From assembly GCA_039654915.1 (NCBI GenBank), contig CM077594.1, positions 98,470,893 through 98,534,892 on the forward strand: DNA of 64,000 bases. The letters run 5' to 3'. Position numbers and translations under genes: made by a program. The notes under the pieces are model-generated. The model made no database searches. It had not been told where the DNA came from and was given only the letters and a program-made list of their open reading frames with translations. This document shows positions 23,383 through 35,489 of the stretch, piece by piece. The stretch is from Aquilaria yunnanensis. Lineage: Eukaryota > Streptophyta > Magnoliopsida > Malvales > Thymelaeaceae. How positions within the stretch are numbered: position 1 is the first letter of the stretch; each line of letters opens with the position of its first letter.

Positions 23383-26006
23383 TGTCACGGAACGGGGCCC
23401 CAGTGCCTCATTATCTCAGCTTGTAGGCCCTTAGGGACTATGAATCCCACTAAGTTATTACTAGCTAACTATTACTCGTCAATATAAATTAAAACAATTT
23501 ATATGCAACTAGTTTCTTAGCCTACCCAGTAAAAGATATGCATGCTTTTGTCCTGGCAATGCAAACGAATAAGTAAATTATTTGTTAAAAACATTGCTCG
23601 AGCATTTCATTTAAAACATACTCAAAACGTGCCAAAACAGTGAAATACTAGTTACTTCTACTTCAAGTAATAGTTTGTGCATACTTAACACCACTAGCAT
23701 GCACCCAAAAGTAACTAGATGGTTTTACATCACAATGTATCCTAATAAAGGCAACTCTTTAGTACCCAAGGTACTATATACATGAGACAAAAACCTAACT
23801 AAGATCATCTACTTGAGCCCCACCTTTGAGCTATCAAAGCTCCAAGTGCAAGCCCTTCCTTAGTCCTTGTGCACCACTTAGCCTCTACACTGTAAAGGCA
23901 TAGAACTTAGTTAGTACATAGCTTAGTCCACAAGTAAACTTAGAATCACAAGGATTCTCAAGGAAAAATACCTGCAAAAGAGAAAGCTTAGGCCACAGCT
24001 ATCATTTAGTTACTAGGCCCGGGGTTAGGACCTGCACAATAAACTTAAGGGAGTGAGTACATGAATGTACTCAGTAAGGGTCCCCTGGGGTACCTGCAAG
24101 AAGATAGCAGCAAGCCAACATGCAACCATGACAAACAAGCAAACAGACAAGTGGTCAACCAACAAACAAACTCAAGTAATAACAACATGTAAAATATGCA
24201 ATGCATGAATGTATGATATGAAATTCACATAACACTTGGGACTTCCTGCACACTAGGTGCCATAAGCCTGCCGTGAGCTCAAACGGCGGAGGTACTTGAG
24301 ACACTGGCCCTCGTATCCCGGGTACTTTACCTCTCATAAGTCCCACCTACGGGTTCTAGAGTAGGTCGTTACCTCCTCTCAAACTTACCCGCCTTTACCC
24401 TTAATTTATTGTACAAGGTAGCCATTCTATGTGGTTTAACTAGCCAAACCCTTAGAGTTTAGCTTAGAGCTCCACAGTGGCTCACTTACCAAACCAAATG
24501 GTTCGGTTGGGATCTACTTAGGTTTCCTTTTTATTGACTAAAGGTCTATGACATTCCACTCGGCCAACAAAAAGTCTGAAACCCAACTTAATCCCCTTAG
24601 TGTTCACTTAGGAACTTAAGCACTTTAACTTCCTTAGCCACCATTACTTATTCTTCCTTAACCACATAACTTAGCTACCACCTAAATAATGCATAATTCC
24701 CAACTTAGGAATGAGTTCTAGACCCAACCGAGGCTACGGAACATCTTAAGTTAGCCTAGGGATGAAAACCGAGAGTTTGAGACACTCTTAGGATGCCTGG
24801 AGCTTGGGGGCAAAATGCCTTGGCGACGCGTCGCCAAAGGCATTGATATTCTGACAACTTTGGAATCTCTCGGTGATGCGTCACCAACTCGCGTCGCCAA
24901 AATGGCGTCGCTACTGGCGACGCATCGCCAACGCCTTTCCAGCATTGCGCGACAGCATGCGATCTTGCACGAAAACTGCTCAAACTTTCTCATCCCAAGC
25001 TCAAATCATATGGGTCTTGTTTCTACTTCATTCCCACAGATAACACTACATTTCTATTCATTATTTGAGCTTAATTAACTTGAACCCTTACCTTAAACTT
25101 AGCCACAAAGCAAGAATCGAAGCACAAGCCCTCCTTAGCTCAACCAAGCTCTCTTGAGTTCCAAACCTAAACCCAACGTGATATGGCACCAATAACTTCA
25201 AACCAAAACCATTTCTAGCTATGGAAACAACTTAGAACCAGCCCATGAAAACTCAAGAAGCTTACCTAAGGTTTCAAGTCCAAACAAGCATTAAAGAGCT
25301 AGTTGAAGCAAGAACACCAAAATGAAGCTTGAGGCTTCTTGTAAACACCTTGGGGCCTTCAAATTTGATGGAAAATTACAGAAATGGGAAGCTTTGGAGC
25401 ACAAATTATGGTGGGGAGAGGAAGCTACGAAATTTGGGGAAGGAAACAAATGGCAAGGGAAAACAACTTACCCAAAAATATACTAACTCCCCCACTAAGG
25501 CACACTTTTTCCACTCTTGCTCCCTTGACCCATAAATTCTCATTTGTTTTAATTTGATCACCAAACTCTCAACCTAAAACCATCTTTCCTTTGTTCTAAA
25601 GGATGCCCAAAAGCCTCTTACATTTGGCCTCTTGGACACTTAGGCCACTTAAGACCTAAATGGCTCAGATAAACACTTAGTGCAACATTTTACCCAAATC
25701 CTTCAAAGACGGTTCTAATAGCTAGGATAACTAATGGTCTTGACTTAACTAAGCCAAATTTCTTACATGACCCTAATTTCATCGAAATTATAGTCATGCT
25801 TCTAACTTGGGTCAAAATTACCATTTTATTCTTTTTTGACTTTAAGGTGCCAAACCACACTTAGGAACTCACTTACTTAGTTAAGCTTGTCTTTCTTGCT
25901 TAACAAGGTGCTAACTTGAGGTACTTAATTTAATAAAAATACTTAAACAAACTAAAATAAATACTTACTTGGTTAAGACCCTTCTTTAAATAGGAGAGCC
26001 GTCACA
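23383..26006. mobile_element. Solo LTR-like insertion B (TG...CA, 2624 bp)
   Basis: It starts TGTCACGGAACGGGG and ends GAGAGCCGTCACA, so its ends are inverted copies (TGTCACGG versus TGTGACGG on the other strand). CTAAC flanks it on both sides (23378-23382 and 26007-26011). No retrotransposon protein is visible inside. Long LTRs of this size and TGTGACGG ends occur in gypsy elements. Orientation is uncertain; the ends look most like a minus-strand LTR. Confidence 0.75.
24820..24945. repeat. Cluster of GGCGACGCRTCGCC palindromes inside insertion B
   Basis: TTGGCGACGCGTCGCCAA, a perfect palindrome, occurs at about 24829-24838 and surroundings. Variants follow: GGTGATGCGTCACCA, CGCGTCGCCA, GGCGTCGCT and GGCGACGCATCGCCA, within about 110 bases. 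They are CpG-rich and able to form short hairpins. Confidence 0.7.
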
Positions 26007-27213
26007 CTAACCCCCCGAATTGTTATGTGGATGAATTCTATCATGGTATATATTGTTTTTCCTATGTTTTTGTGTTTTTATTGCAGGGCCGCAAGAACAT
26101 AAAGAGGTTTTTTTTTTATATATTTGTATACATATACAGAAATTATATGCTATGTGTGAAATAGGCATTTGATGCCGTATAAAACCCTTATTAAGTACCC
26201 AAGTACTTATGCCTTATGTTTGCCCATTTCAGGAAAAGTCCTAGTAGAATAGAGGCTAGGGACCTCCTAGAGGTATATGTTCAATAAGGTAAGGGCTTGG
26301 ACATACGGCAATAAAAACAAAAATCCACATTAATTTCTAACGAATTTGGTTTATGTGTAGGCTATCATGGCTGCTGCGGGTTTAGGTGCGTTTGCGTGTG
26401 TTTTGGTTTGGGTAAATACTAGAAGGGTCGTTTGGCAACTTTGACCTAAGTGTTTTGTGAAAATGGAGGTTAAAGTCACTGTAGGTGTGGAAATTGTTTG
26501 AACTTAGTTAATGGCATGCATGGTTTTGTAATGATGTATCGAAAATGGGTGTTTGTAGTCTTGGCCATGTAAACCCTATGAGCTAAATTTTGCCTTGTAA
26601 ATGCTTGTATATATACTTGCTTACCTAGGTTCTCTTTAGCTTGGCATAGACCTTAGAGTCATATAGAAAACTAAAGATTCCAAGATATCAGAAGAAAAGG
26701 TGCATGCTAGAATTTTGTAAAATTGTGACTAAAGTACTTAGTAAGTATTCCCTTTTACTTAAGTATGAATTGGGCTAGCACTCCAGGAGGGGCCAAGGTA
26801 AGCCTCTTGGATACACATGGGCACACACTGACACTAACTCTCACGAACGAAACCTACCACACCCATTATGTTTGCTTAGATGCCTAAAGCTACTTATCCT
26901 AATAACCTTACTTACCTAAATCCAAAACCTTATAATAAAACTTGTTAGTAAAAGTAAGTACTCCCTACACTTTCGCCTATAAACCCTCATCTAGAAACAA
27001 AAATTGGTTAAATAACGTAAAGTTCTAAAATCAGCCTTGCTCGATTAAAGATAGAAAATGAGGTTAAGCATACTAGTTAGCTGACCATGGCCACCTTACT
27101 AAGTTCAAATTACCACTAAACCCTTTAGGTTCTGAATAGGGTGAGTTTGGGGTCTGACAAAATGGTATCATAAATATATATTTACGTATATATATAAAAA
27201 CAAACAAATAAAC

Positions 27214-27254
<41 letters not shown>

Positions 27255-27460
27255 GTTTCCAATGGCCTTCGTGTTGAAAATGTAGCCGTTGGAAATTGCG
27301 TTGGAAATGACAGCTTGCACGTTAAAAATTTTCCAACGACTTGCTTCTGTAACCAAAACTTCTATTACAAAGGCCGTTGGAAAATGGTCTTCATTGTTTC
27401 CAACGACCTTTCACGTTGGAAATTTGGCCGTTGGAAAAATCAGTTTTTTTAGTAGTGTAT

Positions 27461-30431
27461 GGAATTGCACAATGTACATAAAATAGGAGTTAAGTTGTAA
27501 CCGTGAAGTATGAGTAGATCATAATGCATGTTCTTATGACCTAGGATGAATGTATTATGAACTTGATGTTTCTGTGTTGAACAAAAATTTGGGAATGAAA
27601 TGGTTGTTTGCCTATGAATGTTATCTAAAGCTCTGGTTAAGATGTAGTAGGAGGTGTTTATAGGAATATGAACAATTTTGAAGTTTATTTTCAAAGCATG
27701 GGCTATAAACTTATGTATGTGTCCATAATCACTCTTGATTGCAAACAAAGGCTTTAGAATTAGACAAATCCTAGTGTAAAGATTAGTGATCATGCCATTG
27801 CTAGAAATTTTGACTTGAAGCATCTATGACCAAATGCATGCTTGGTTATTTTTCTTAAGATATACTTAAAGGGGTTAGTTCATGGGAATTCATTGCATAG
27901 TGGATCTTAGAACCCCAATCCAAGAAATTATGATACTATTTTGACCTCTAATGTGGGAATTGCTTATAATTATCCTTTCCTTGTGTAGTTACACCTCTTT
28001 CCTATGCTGTTTTATGATTGGGGTTAGGCGTAGGCAGGGTGGGCATGATAGATTGTATGAATTTAAAGACCTATCCTCCTTGAACCTGACCCCTACCATA
28101 CTGGCATATTATATATGGTATTTAAGTATGTAAAATATTACATATATTATATATATACTCAATCCTAATCATATATAATATAATTTTAACATAATAAACC
28201 TTAAAATTCACTGCCGTATAACCCAATAGCCCCATCTTAATTCCTAATTTTCCAGTGAAAGGTTGTTGGTTACAATTGCAATTGTGAAGACGCAATACCC
28301 TAAACCCTAAAATATTTCTTGCTTTCTTTAGTTTCAATTTTCTATTATGTGATTATTTGTGCGGGTATTATGGGTATAATATTCAACCCTATCCGAAGAG
28401 GGTTTGATGAAGAAATCATACCCATTATGGGGGTTGCGGGAAGGGTTTGGTAAAGCTTTTGTATTGCAGGTAGGGTTTGGGAATGACTTTACTCTTCCCA
28501 AACCCCGCCCATTGACATGTCTAAATATGAACCGGTTCATTTTAGCAGAATTTGGACTCAATTAGAAACTCGATAATTTTAGGATTGATTTGATAAAAAC
28601 TAAAAATTGTAGGACTAAAAGTGTTATTTCACCATAAATGGATGGTGGCAAGGCCAACGCTTTTGTTCTCCCCTAAACACTTTTCTCACCCATGATATCG
28701 CTTTTCTGGAACAAATTCTCCATCAACTCTTGAGTTTCACCTTACCCATGTTGCTTCAAATGAAAAAGGGCAATTGGGTCCCGAGTTTCATCATTCAGAA
28801 ATTCGATCCACATGTGATTTTCACATTGAGGGAATCGCTACAAGAGTAGAAGCAAAAAGGAAGAACAAAACCCAACCACAACGGCATATTCAAGCCAAAG
28901 ACAGATTTTTTAGTACCTGAATTAATTTCTGGGCTGAGAAAATTGCTTTGAATAGAGTAGAAACAAAATTTCATTATTTTGTAGACCTATTCTCCAGGTA
29001 AACCGGTTTGTTCTCGTCCCTCCCCATTCTTTTTCTTTTTTGTCCTTTTTTTATTTTTCATCATGGACAAGTTGCCACCACGGCAAAATAGAAAGTCCTT
29101 ATTTGGTCCCTACTCTCTAGACCTTTTACGAGTTACATGCGTAGAGATAGTACGGCGGAAAAAATCCACGGCTTCTGCCTGCATGCAGGGAGCAGAGAAT
29201 AGCCTATAAGGATACAATGGGACAAAGTTCTTTCTTTTCGGAAGCAGAGGGCAGGCCAACCATGGGTATCTGTTGCCCTTGTTGTTTTCTCTGTTAGGGA
29301 AAATCCCCTACCACCTACCATAGTGTTTTGTGGGGTAATCCGGATAAATCACCCGCTAAATTTTCAAACTTAACCAAGTCAGGCCAATGGACAGGGAGAA
29401 GAAAGCCTATTTTGGTCAGTTGTTATTTAAAGCCATTAAAACTGCCAATCCCTCGAGGACTTGTGATCGAGTATGCAAACATGTAGCATGGGCAACAAAT
29501 AATTAAAAGAACAAGCGAGAAGAAGCATATAATGTGCATAGGGAGGATGTTTAACAAAAATTTTGGTCAGTTAAAGTATCCAAAGCCTTTTGAGACAATT
29601 CCACCGAGTAGCATGCATTTATGATTTAACAATGCTAGACATACAATACACAGTGGGTGCACGCAAAATTTAAATTATGAGTTCTTTTTCTTATAAATTT
29701 AATTTTTCTCGATTTAAACCAAGATGGCAGCCGGTACTTCTGTTCCACGTAATGACATACCTACCAGCCAGTACAAAATTAAAAACCATCATTACAATCT
29801 GCTCAACTGCATGTCTGTTACATGAAGAATTGCTAGCAATCTTGGTCTGCATAACATAAAATAAAAGACCACATTCAGATTGAGCAAAAAAACGCCTGAA
29901 GAAGGTGGTCTTGCAATGGTTTCATCGCTGCAATGATCTTTCTGATGAACACGGACGATATACATATTTACAACTTGATTTGACTGAGTCGGCACAACAT
30001 ACAACTGACATAAAATCCCAAGGAAAGGTTGGAACAATACTATGGCTCCTGTCAATCAAGCCATTCTGTGTTCCAGCATGCAGAAACAGCCCATCTTTAT
30101 GTTATTGTCACTATACCCAGTTTTATGGGGGGACAGGGCACAGACATGACATTCATGTATGCACGTATCTTTCTTTACATCATTATGCCTAGCATATATC
30201 CAGTATGAGTACAACATGTAGAGGAACCTGCACACACAGACAGAAGAAACGGATATTCATTTTACTGGAATTCTTAAAACTAATATATATATGTATTGCA
30301 TTTCTGGGAATCAAAGGGAATGAACACAATCTGTTCAGAAGTACAAAGCTGTTATTTACCTTTTCCTAAAGTACTTTGCCTATCTTTTGGGAAAAGGAGT
30401 GAACAAGCACGTAAGTGGTGTGGATGAGCAA
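27461..30431. other. Intergenic DNA, no supported gene
   Basis: 27461-28620 is AT-rich, with small patches such as CCCTAAACCCTAAAAT near 28300 that look telomere-like but are too short to matter. 28620-29340 is more balanced, without a domain-bearing frame. The last few hundred bases are the likely 3' untranslated side of the SFR2 gene, which ends at 30432 on the minus strand. Confidence 0.4.
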
Positions 30432-33400
30432 TCAGATGCTGCTACTCAGAGGTTCAAGAACAACCTCAGAATCATGTTTTTCAAGCTCCCTTTTCCTCTT
30501 TATAGAAAAAGTTGGAATAATGCATCTTGATAGGCGGCTTAATGGATCCTGTAATCCTTCCATCTCATAATGTCCAAACCGCCAATCCCTTTCAACATAG
30601 GTTCGCCATATAGGTTCATCGAGCCCTCCTGTCAGGAGAAGGAAAAACATAATCAGTCATGCCAATCACTAAAAGCAAAAAAATAAAAGTATGGCAAACA
30701 CAACTAGTGACTCAACCAAAACAGTTTTTTACATCACAGTGAATGCAATCTTATCAAGTACGTCCATGAAGTACAATATTTTTCATTCTGTTATATACGT
30801 GTCAGGTTTCCAGCGTTATTTTGTAGGTGGTGTTTTTGGTTATTTAGGTTCCACATGTTATGCCCTTGGAAGGCTAAGGCTCTTGAAGCACGTATCTTGA
30901 TTACCAGAGAATAGTTCAGATTAAGTTCTATCAGAGCAGAGTGTCCTCTCAATCTATCTTCTTGACGTGTGCAGAACAGGCTTCTGCCAAATATAATTGT
31001 TCTAATATCTATTGTACACCTTGAAGAACAGTTGCTCAATTACCTGCATACATTAACCCATGTTTATTAACTGCTCGGCAGAATGGGCGTGTCTTTTTTT
31101 CTTTAGCGGCTTTCTGAAGTTCGTTCCATGCTATTTCCCTGTCTTCACGAGTAACCCTTCCAGTAGTTACCACCTGAAAGCACGAAACTCTCTGGTGACA
31201 TTCAGTTCAAGGGTACTGATGGTGCACATAGAAGCACCATAAGCAGCATAACCTTGGAAAATAAGTAGTATGAGGGCCGTGGAATCCTAGTAAACCCATT
31301 GGAACGGTCAACTGCCGCAAGCCCAAACTTTGGCCCATACCCATCAGCCCACTCCCAGTTGTCAGACATAGTCCAGAAAAGGTAACCAATGACAGGGACA
31401 CCCTGTAATCAACAGTTAAGAAACCTTTAACCCTTCTCTTATAAAAATAACCAACTAGGGTCATTCAACTTATGAGTTATGAGTGTTAAAAATTTCAGCT
31501 CAAACCCTAATCATTGCGGCATAAACAGCAAGCAAATGCTCCAAAAGATACGGCCTCCGGATCAGGTCTGTAACATCAGACACCCCATTCTCTGTAATGA
31601 TGAAAGGAATATTAAGATGCTTGTATCTTTCATGAAACTGAATCAACATACGGAACAATCCATCCGGATACACCCCACGTCCAGATTCACTATACTCGTC
31701 TGTCTCAACTAGCTTCAATCCAGTACCAGAGATAACCTCCTGACTAGCAGAAAAATATGTAAATTATTTTTTTAGAGCAAGATAGTGGCCACACATCTTA
31801 ATTGGGAAAAATTAAAAAGAAGAAACCTGTCCATAGTAATTGATGCCAATAAAATCAAGCTTGTTGGTGATGCTATCCAAATATGGGAATAAGGTAAGTG
31901 TATTGGAAAGTGTGACAGCTGCAACATCAAAGAGCCCATATGGCCGCGTGAAGGATACATGATGTGCTACACCAACCACTGGCTTCAGTAATGTGCTGCA
32001 AAAAGTAAGAGCAGTTGGATAAATCAGAAACACATGAACTAGTACTCATAGCAGATTTAATTAACCCCACGTAATTAGTTACGTAAGTTGAAAGGGAAGA
32101 GACAGTTGATGTGCATGTTGATTTTATAATATCAATCTTGTGATGGAACATGACTATAGCAACTATCTCAACTCAGCACCATCTCATAATATTTTTCCAC
32201 GTAAGTGGAAAAAACCTACGATGATGAAGGTTTCGGAATTTCCTCTCATTATTCCCTTGTGAGAGTGTAGTGAGTGGAAGGGCATTCAGTGCAAAACTTT
32301 GTTACTGTGAACTTCCCATGAATTTATAAATTTAAATAACTATAAACTGTAAACAGTCACTAACACTAAGAATTTCATGCCACCAACCCTGAAATGGTTG
32401 GGACTAAGGTGCAGTACGAACTTGATTCCAACACCTTAATTTCAACTCTAAAGGTGTTTAACATCTAAACTAGTTGGCATGTTGAAGTACTTCCATGCTC
32501 AAATCGTGATACATGATACATTTAATTTTTTTAAACAGTACTTCAAATTTTGAAATAGGTTCTTTAATGGGAAAGCAAACCTTTTCTCATGTATACAGTC
32601 ATAGGCCTTTGCATGGGCAATGGCCATCCAGTGCATCGCTTGTTGAAAAACTCCGGTTGGCAAAGCTGAAGTGGCAACTTCCAGCATATCAGGATGACCA
32701 CCAGGCCATGCACCCGCACAGTACGTAAGCATACAAAAGACATGAGGCTCATTAAAAGTTATCCAGTAGTCTACCATCTCAAATACACTGTCAACAACAA
32801 GCCTGCAAAATGAAAAGGATACATAGTAAAGAGTCAATTCAGAGTCCTATCAGGATGCACATAGATTAAGACAACTAGCTAGTTTTACAGCAAACTTTGG
32901 AAGTTGAACAACTAATCAGACAACAATGACACATGCACTGATTTCATCAAGTTGAGAGTTTCAATCTAATCAGACAACAGTAAGACGATGAAGTCTGAAT
33001 CAAGTTACCACTTTCAGAGGAATTACATTGATAAAAATGGAAATCATACAACAAGACTTGATGTGAAACAAAGACAGCATACAAAATGGTTATTAGTCTA
33101 ACCTGGATCATGTAGAGTAATTTGCTTAGAAAGGGAAAACTTTCATCCATTACCTGGCAAACTCTACAAAGTAATCAACAGTTTTTTCCATCTTCCAGCC
33201 GCCATAATCCCCAGCCCATGGGGGCAATGAGTGATGAAACAATGTAAGCATCACCTTCATTCCAGAAGAGCGAACACGACTAACGATCCACTTGTATCTC
33301 TCCAAGGCAGCATAGTTTACCTAAAATGGCAACTGCTTAATGAAAAACAAAGCATCATTTTCCTTCAAAGAACATCTATGTAAGAAGAGGGAAATTTTTA

Positions 33401-35489
33401 TTTCCTTAGGTTCTACAACCCCATAGGTACCAGAGTCGAATCATTTTTCTTGTCATCCTGAAGATAGGGACTCATCTCTCCCATTGATCCTCTATGAAAG
33501 GAGTAGTACTCCAACATCTTTCTACATCACCTAATGGTCATTGCTGTGTGATCAAGAGATTAAATTGTTTATTTCTTCTCATGCAGAATCAACAAGCAGC
33601 GATTTTTTTGGACAATTTCTATCTGAAAAATAATTTGAACTACAATTCCAATAAATATTAATGTCGTCTTATGCACAGGATGCTCATTATGTACAATCCA
33701 CACATGTCACTTTTCTCAACAGAATATGGAACTAAGTAGAATAGTTCAATCCTAACATCTTTTCCCCCTCAAGCAGCTTAATAGTGTTTGTCCAGAAAAC
33801 ATGCATTAAAGCAGTGTCGCAGCATATCAAGCAACTAATGCTATGACTGAGAATCCATCATTTGCCAAAGTAGAGAAAATCACTACCTTCTCATGATACA
33901 TGATACTTTTCCATGTTAGTAGAGAAACTCTATGATGATAATGATCTTTTAGGGGGGGATTTGACGTAAAACTATAGCCATGTTGCTCTTCTCCATGTAT
34001 TTTAATGTCAGTATGACTTCCATCAATTAATTGATATTACAAACTTCAAGCCACTAACCCCAACATAGTTGGTATTACTCTGCTGTATGATTATCATGAA
34101 CTAACATCAAACTTACAGTACTGTTAAGCCCATTAAGTGGCTCTTCTAGCATAATCCTACTCCAGTCTACTCCCATTCGAAAGACACCAACACCAGTATC
34201 TTTAGCCAGCTTTATTTCTGTATCAGGATCAGACCAAAATCTTACCCTCTCCTCCCTGAGATCAATGAACAGAAAAGAATGTCACAAGCCAGCTTGATGC
34301 TAAAACCACGAAAGACTAACGAAATTCTTGCGTAAACACATTAGCATTTTTGGAAGGCTTACGGATGGGGAACATTGTGCCATGCAGCAACATTATGGTG
34401 GCATTCTTTGATAGACACAGGAACTTCTTCTTCCACCTCTACAAATTTTCCCAATCCTCTTATCATGGCTTCCATGGATACCTTAAGGGGTTTTTTCTTT
34501 TTCATCTTGGTTGTCTTAGTGACATCCTTTCCAGATGCAGAAGCCTGGTTGGATCCACTATCAGCAGCAGAAGATACTAAAGCATCTGCAGTTAGGAGAC
34601 TCTTCTGTGGTTCTGATTTGTCACAAGGTTGCTCTTCTGCAAATTGCAGCCAAGCATCATCCAGTTTGTCTTCAACATGCGCTGGGGCAGTTGCCAATCC
34701 AAAGAAAAACGTGTTCTCCCCTTCCCCTGTAAATTACAAAACCAAAACCTGAATCAGAAACCATCAAATTCTCTACCATGTTTCTGTTTCGCCAAGTCTC
34801 AAAGACTTCGTTACATATTCTACCACTCAACAATAACAGTTTCCTGATACCCATTAAACGTATGTCAACTTCCATACGATTTGCAATGAATGATTCTTTC
34901 TCCAATTATATTTAGCACAGCCAAAAGAAACTACAGCATCACCACTTCAAATCTTCAACTCCTGAGCCAATCAACATCTAGAAGCAGAAAAGGTGCATCG
35001 ACAGAACAAGCAAACAAGAACTTTAGTTTATGTTAATTTCTTCCTGCTGTAGTGCGCTCCACAACTAAACTAAAGCGAGCTTGTATCACCTACTTATGTC
35101 CTACAGAATAAATCTGCAAACAGCGAAGCGAACTGACGAACACATAACACAAGCATAAAATGGCAGAAGAAACAAAAAGTAGCTTCAACTTCCACTTCAA
35201 ATGTCAGCCTCGTGCGACAGACACAAGGAAATGACAAATTCCAGGAGTAAAATCACATCAAAGCTACTCTAAATTCACATTTCAGTTGAAACCTGAGAAA
35301 GGAATCGAGAACTTCACCGTTGACATTGAAATCGGCGAGTATGTCAGAGGACTCGTCGATGGGAGATGTGAAGGGACACAAGTTCTTTCTCCGGTAGCGA
35401 GAGAAAGAGAAGGCGTTGGCTGCGACGGTGACTGTGACAAGGATTCCGGCGAGCTGCGTGGCGGAGACGAGGAGCGTGATTAATGCCAT
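30432..35489 (-). CDS. SFR2: SFR2: galactolipid:galactolipid galactosyltransferase (GH1), chloroplast outer envelope
   Basis: Ten exons join in frame to 647 residues: 35489-35318, 34726-34363, 34255-34117, 33320-33154, 32802-32581, 31995-31827, 31739-31506, 31402-31253, 31173-31044, 30628-30432. SFR2 moves galactose between galactolipids of the chloroplast outer envelope, making oligogalactolipids and diacylglycerol; it protects membranes in freezing and dehydration. A hydrophobic N-terminal segment (about residues 3-28) fits the envelope anchor and is followed by SPIDESSDILADF. The GH1 barrel shows VDWSRIM, the acid/base motif TFNEP (Glu299), INYYG and the nucleophile motif ITENG (Glu461). 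Both catalytic residues are shifted by the same 32 positions from those I recall for Arabidopsis SFR2 (267 and 429), so the extra length lies in the N-terminal linker. The SFR2-specific C-terminal part DWRFGHYEMEGLQDPLSRLS is intact. All introns are GT-AG and no break is seen. It looks functional. Confidence 0.97.

Larger units (their letters stand above)
20828..27159 (+). mobile_element. 3' LTR of the chromovirus, split by two insertions
   Basis: The LTR begins TGTCAAGCC right after the polypurine tract and ends GGTCTGACA, giving inverted ends TGTCA-(A)GCC/TGTCAGACC. Its two parts (20828-21877 and 26012-27159) add up to about 2.2 kb, matching the inverted copy at 17367-19550. The break is filled by elements at 21878-23377 and 23383-26006. 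Just past the LTR, AAATGGTATCA (27160-27170) matches the beginning of the initiator-Met primer-binding site (TGGTATCAGAGC) and then diverges. Confidence 0.85.
16130..27457. mobile_element. Non-autonomous CACTA (En/Spm-like) element carrying nested retrotransposons
   Basis: The right end reads ...TTTTTTTAGTAGTG, i.e. CACTACTAAAAAAA on the other strand. The left end is CATTACTAAAAAAAA, the same terminus with one change. Both borders carry TAT (16127-16129 and 27458-27460), the 3-bp duplication expected of CACTA elements. The subterminal zones (about 16150-16400 and 27255-27450) are packed with TTTCCAACGGC-type words in both orientations, the usual transposase-binding subterminal repeats. Without the nested insertion at 17367-27159 the element is about 1.5 kb. 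Its interior has an A-rich zone (16440-16760), a CT/GA-rich zone (16780-17170) and TTA repeats. No transposase is visible. Confidence 0.85.

Noticed and set aside
17362..27164. 5-bp target duplication around the palindromic chromovirus
   Set aside because: The flanks are CACTC on the left and AAATG on the right; they do not match, so a normal integration event is not supported.
28296..28315. Interstitial telomere repeat
   Set aside because: Only about two CCCTAAA-like units; too short to be meaningful.
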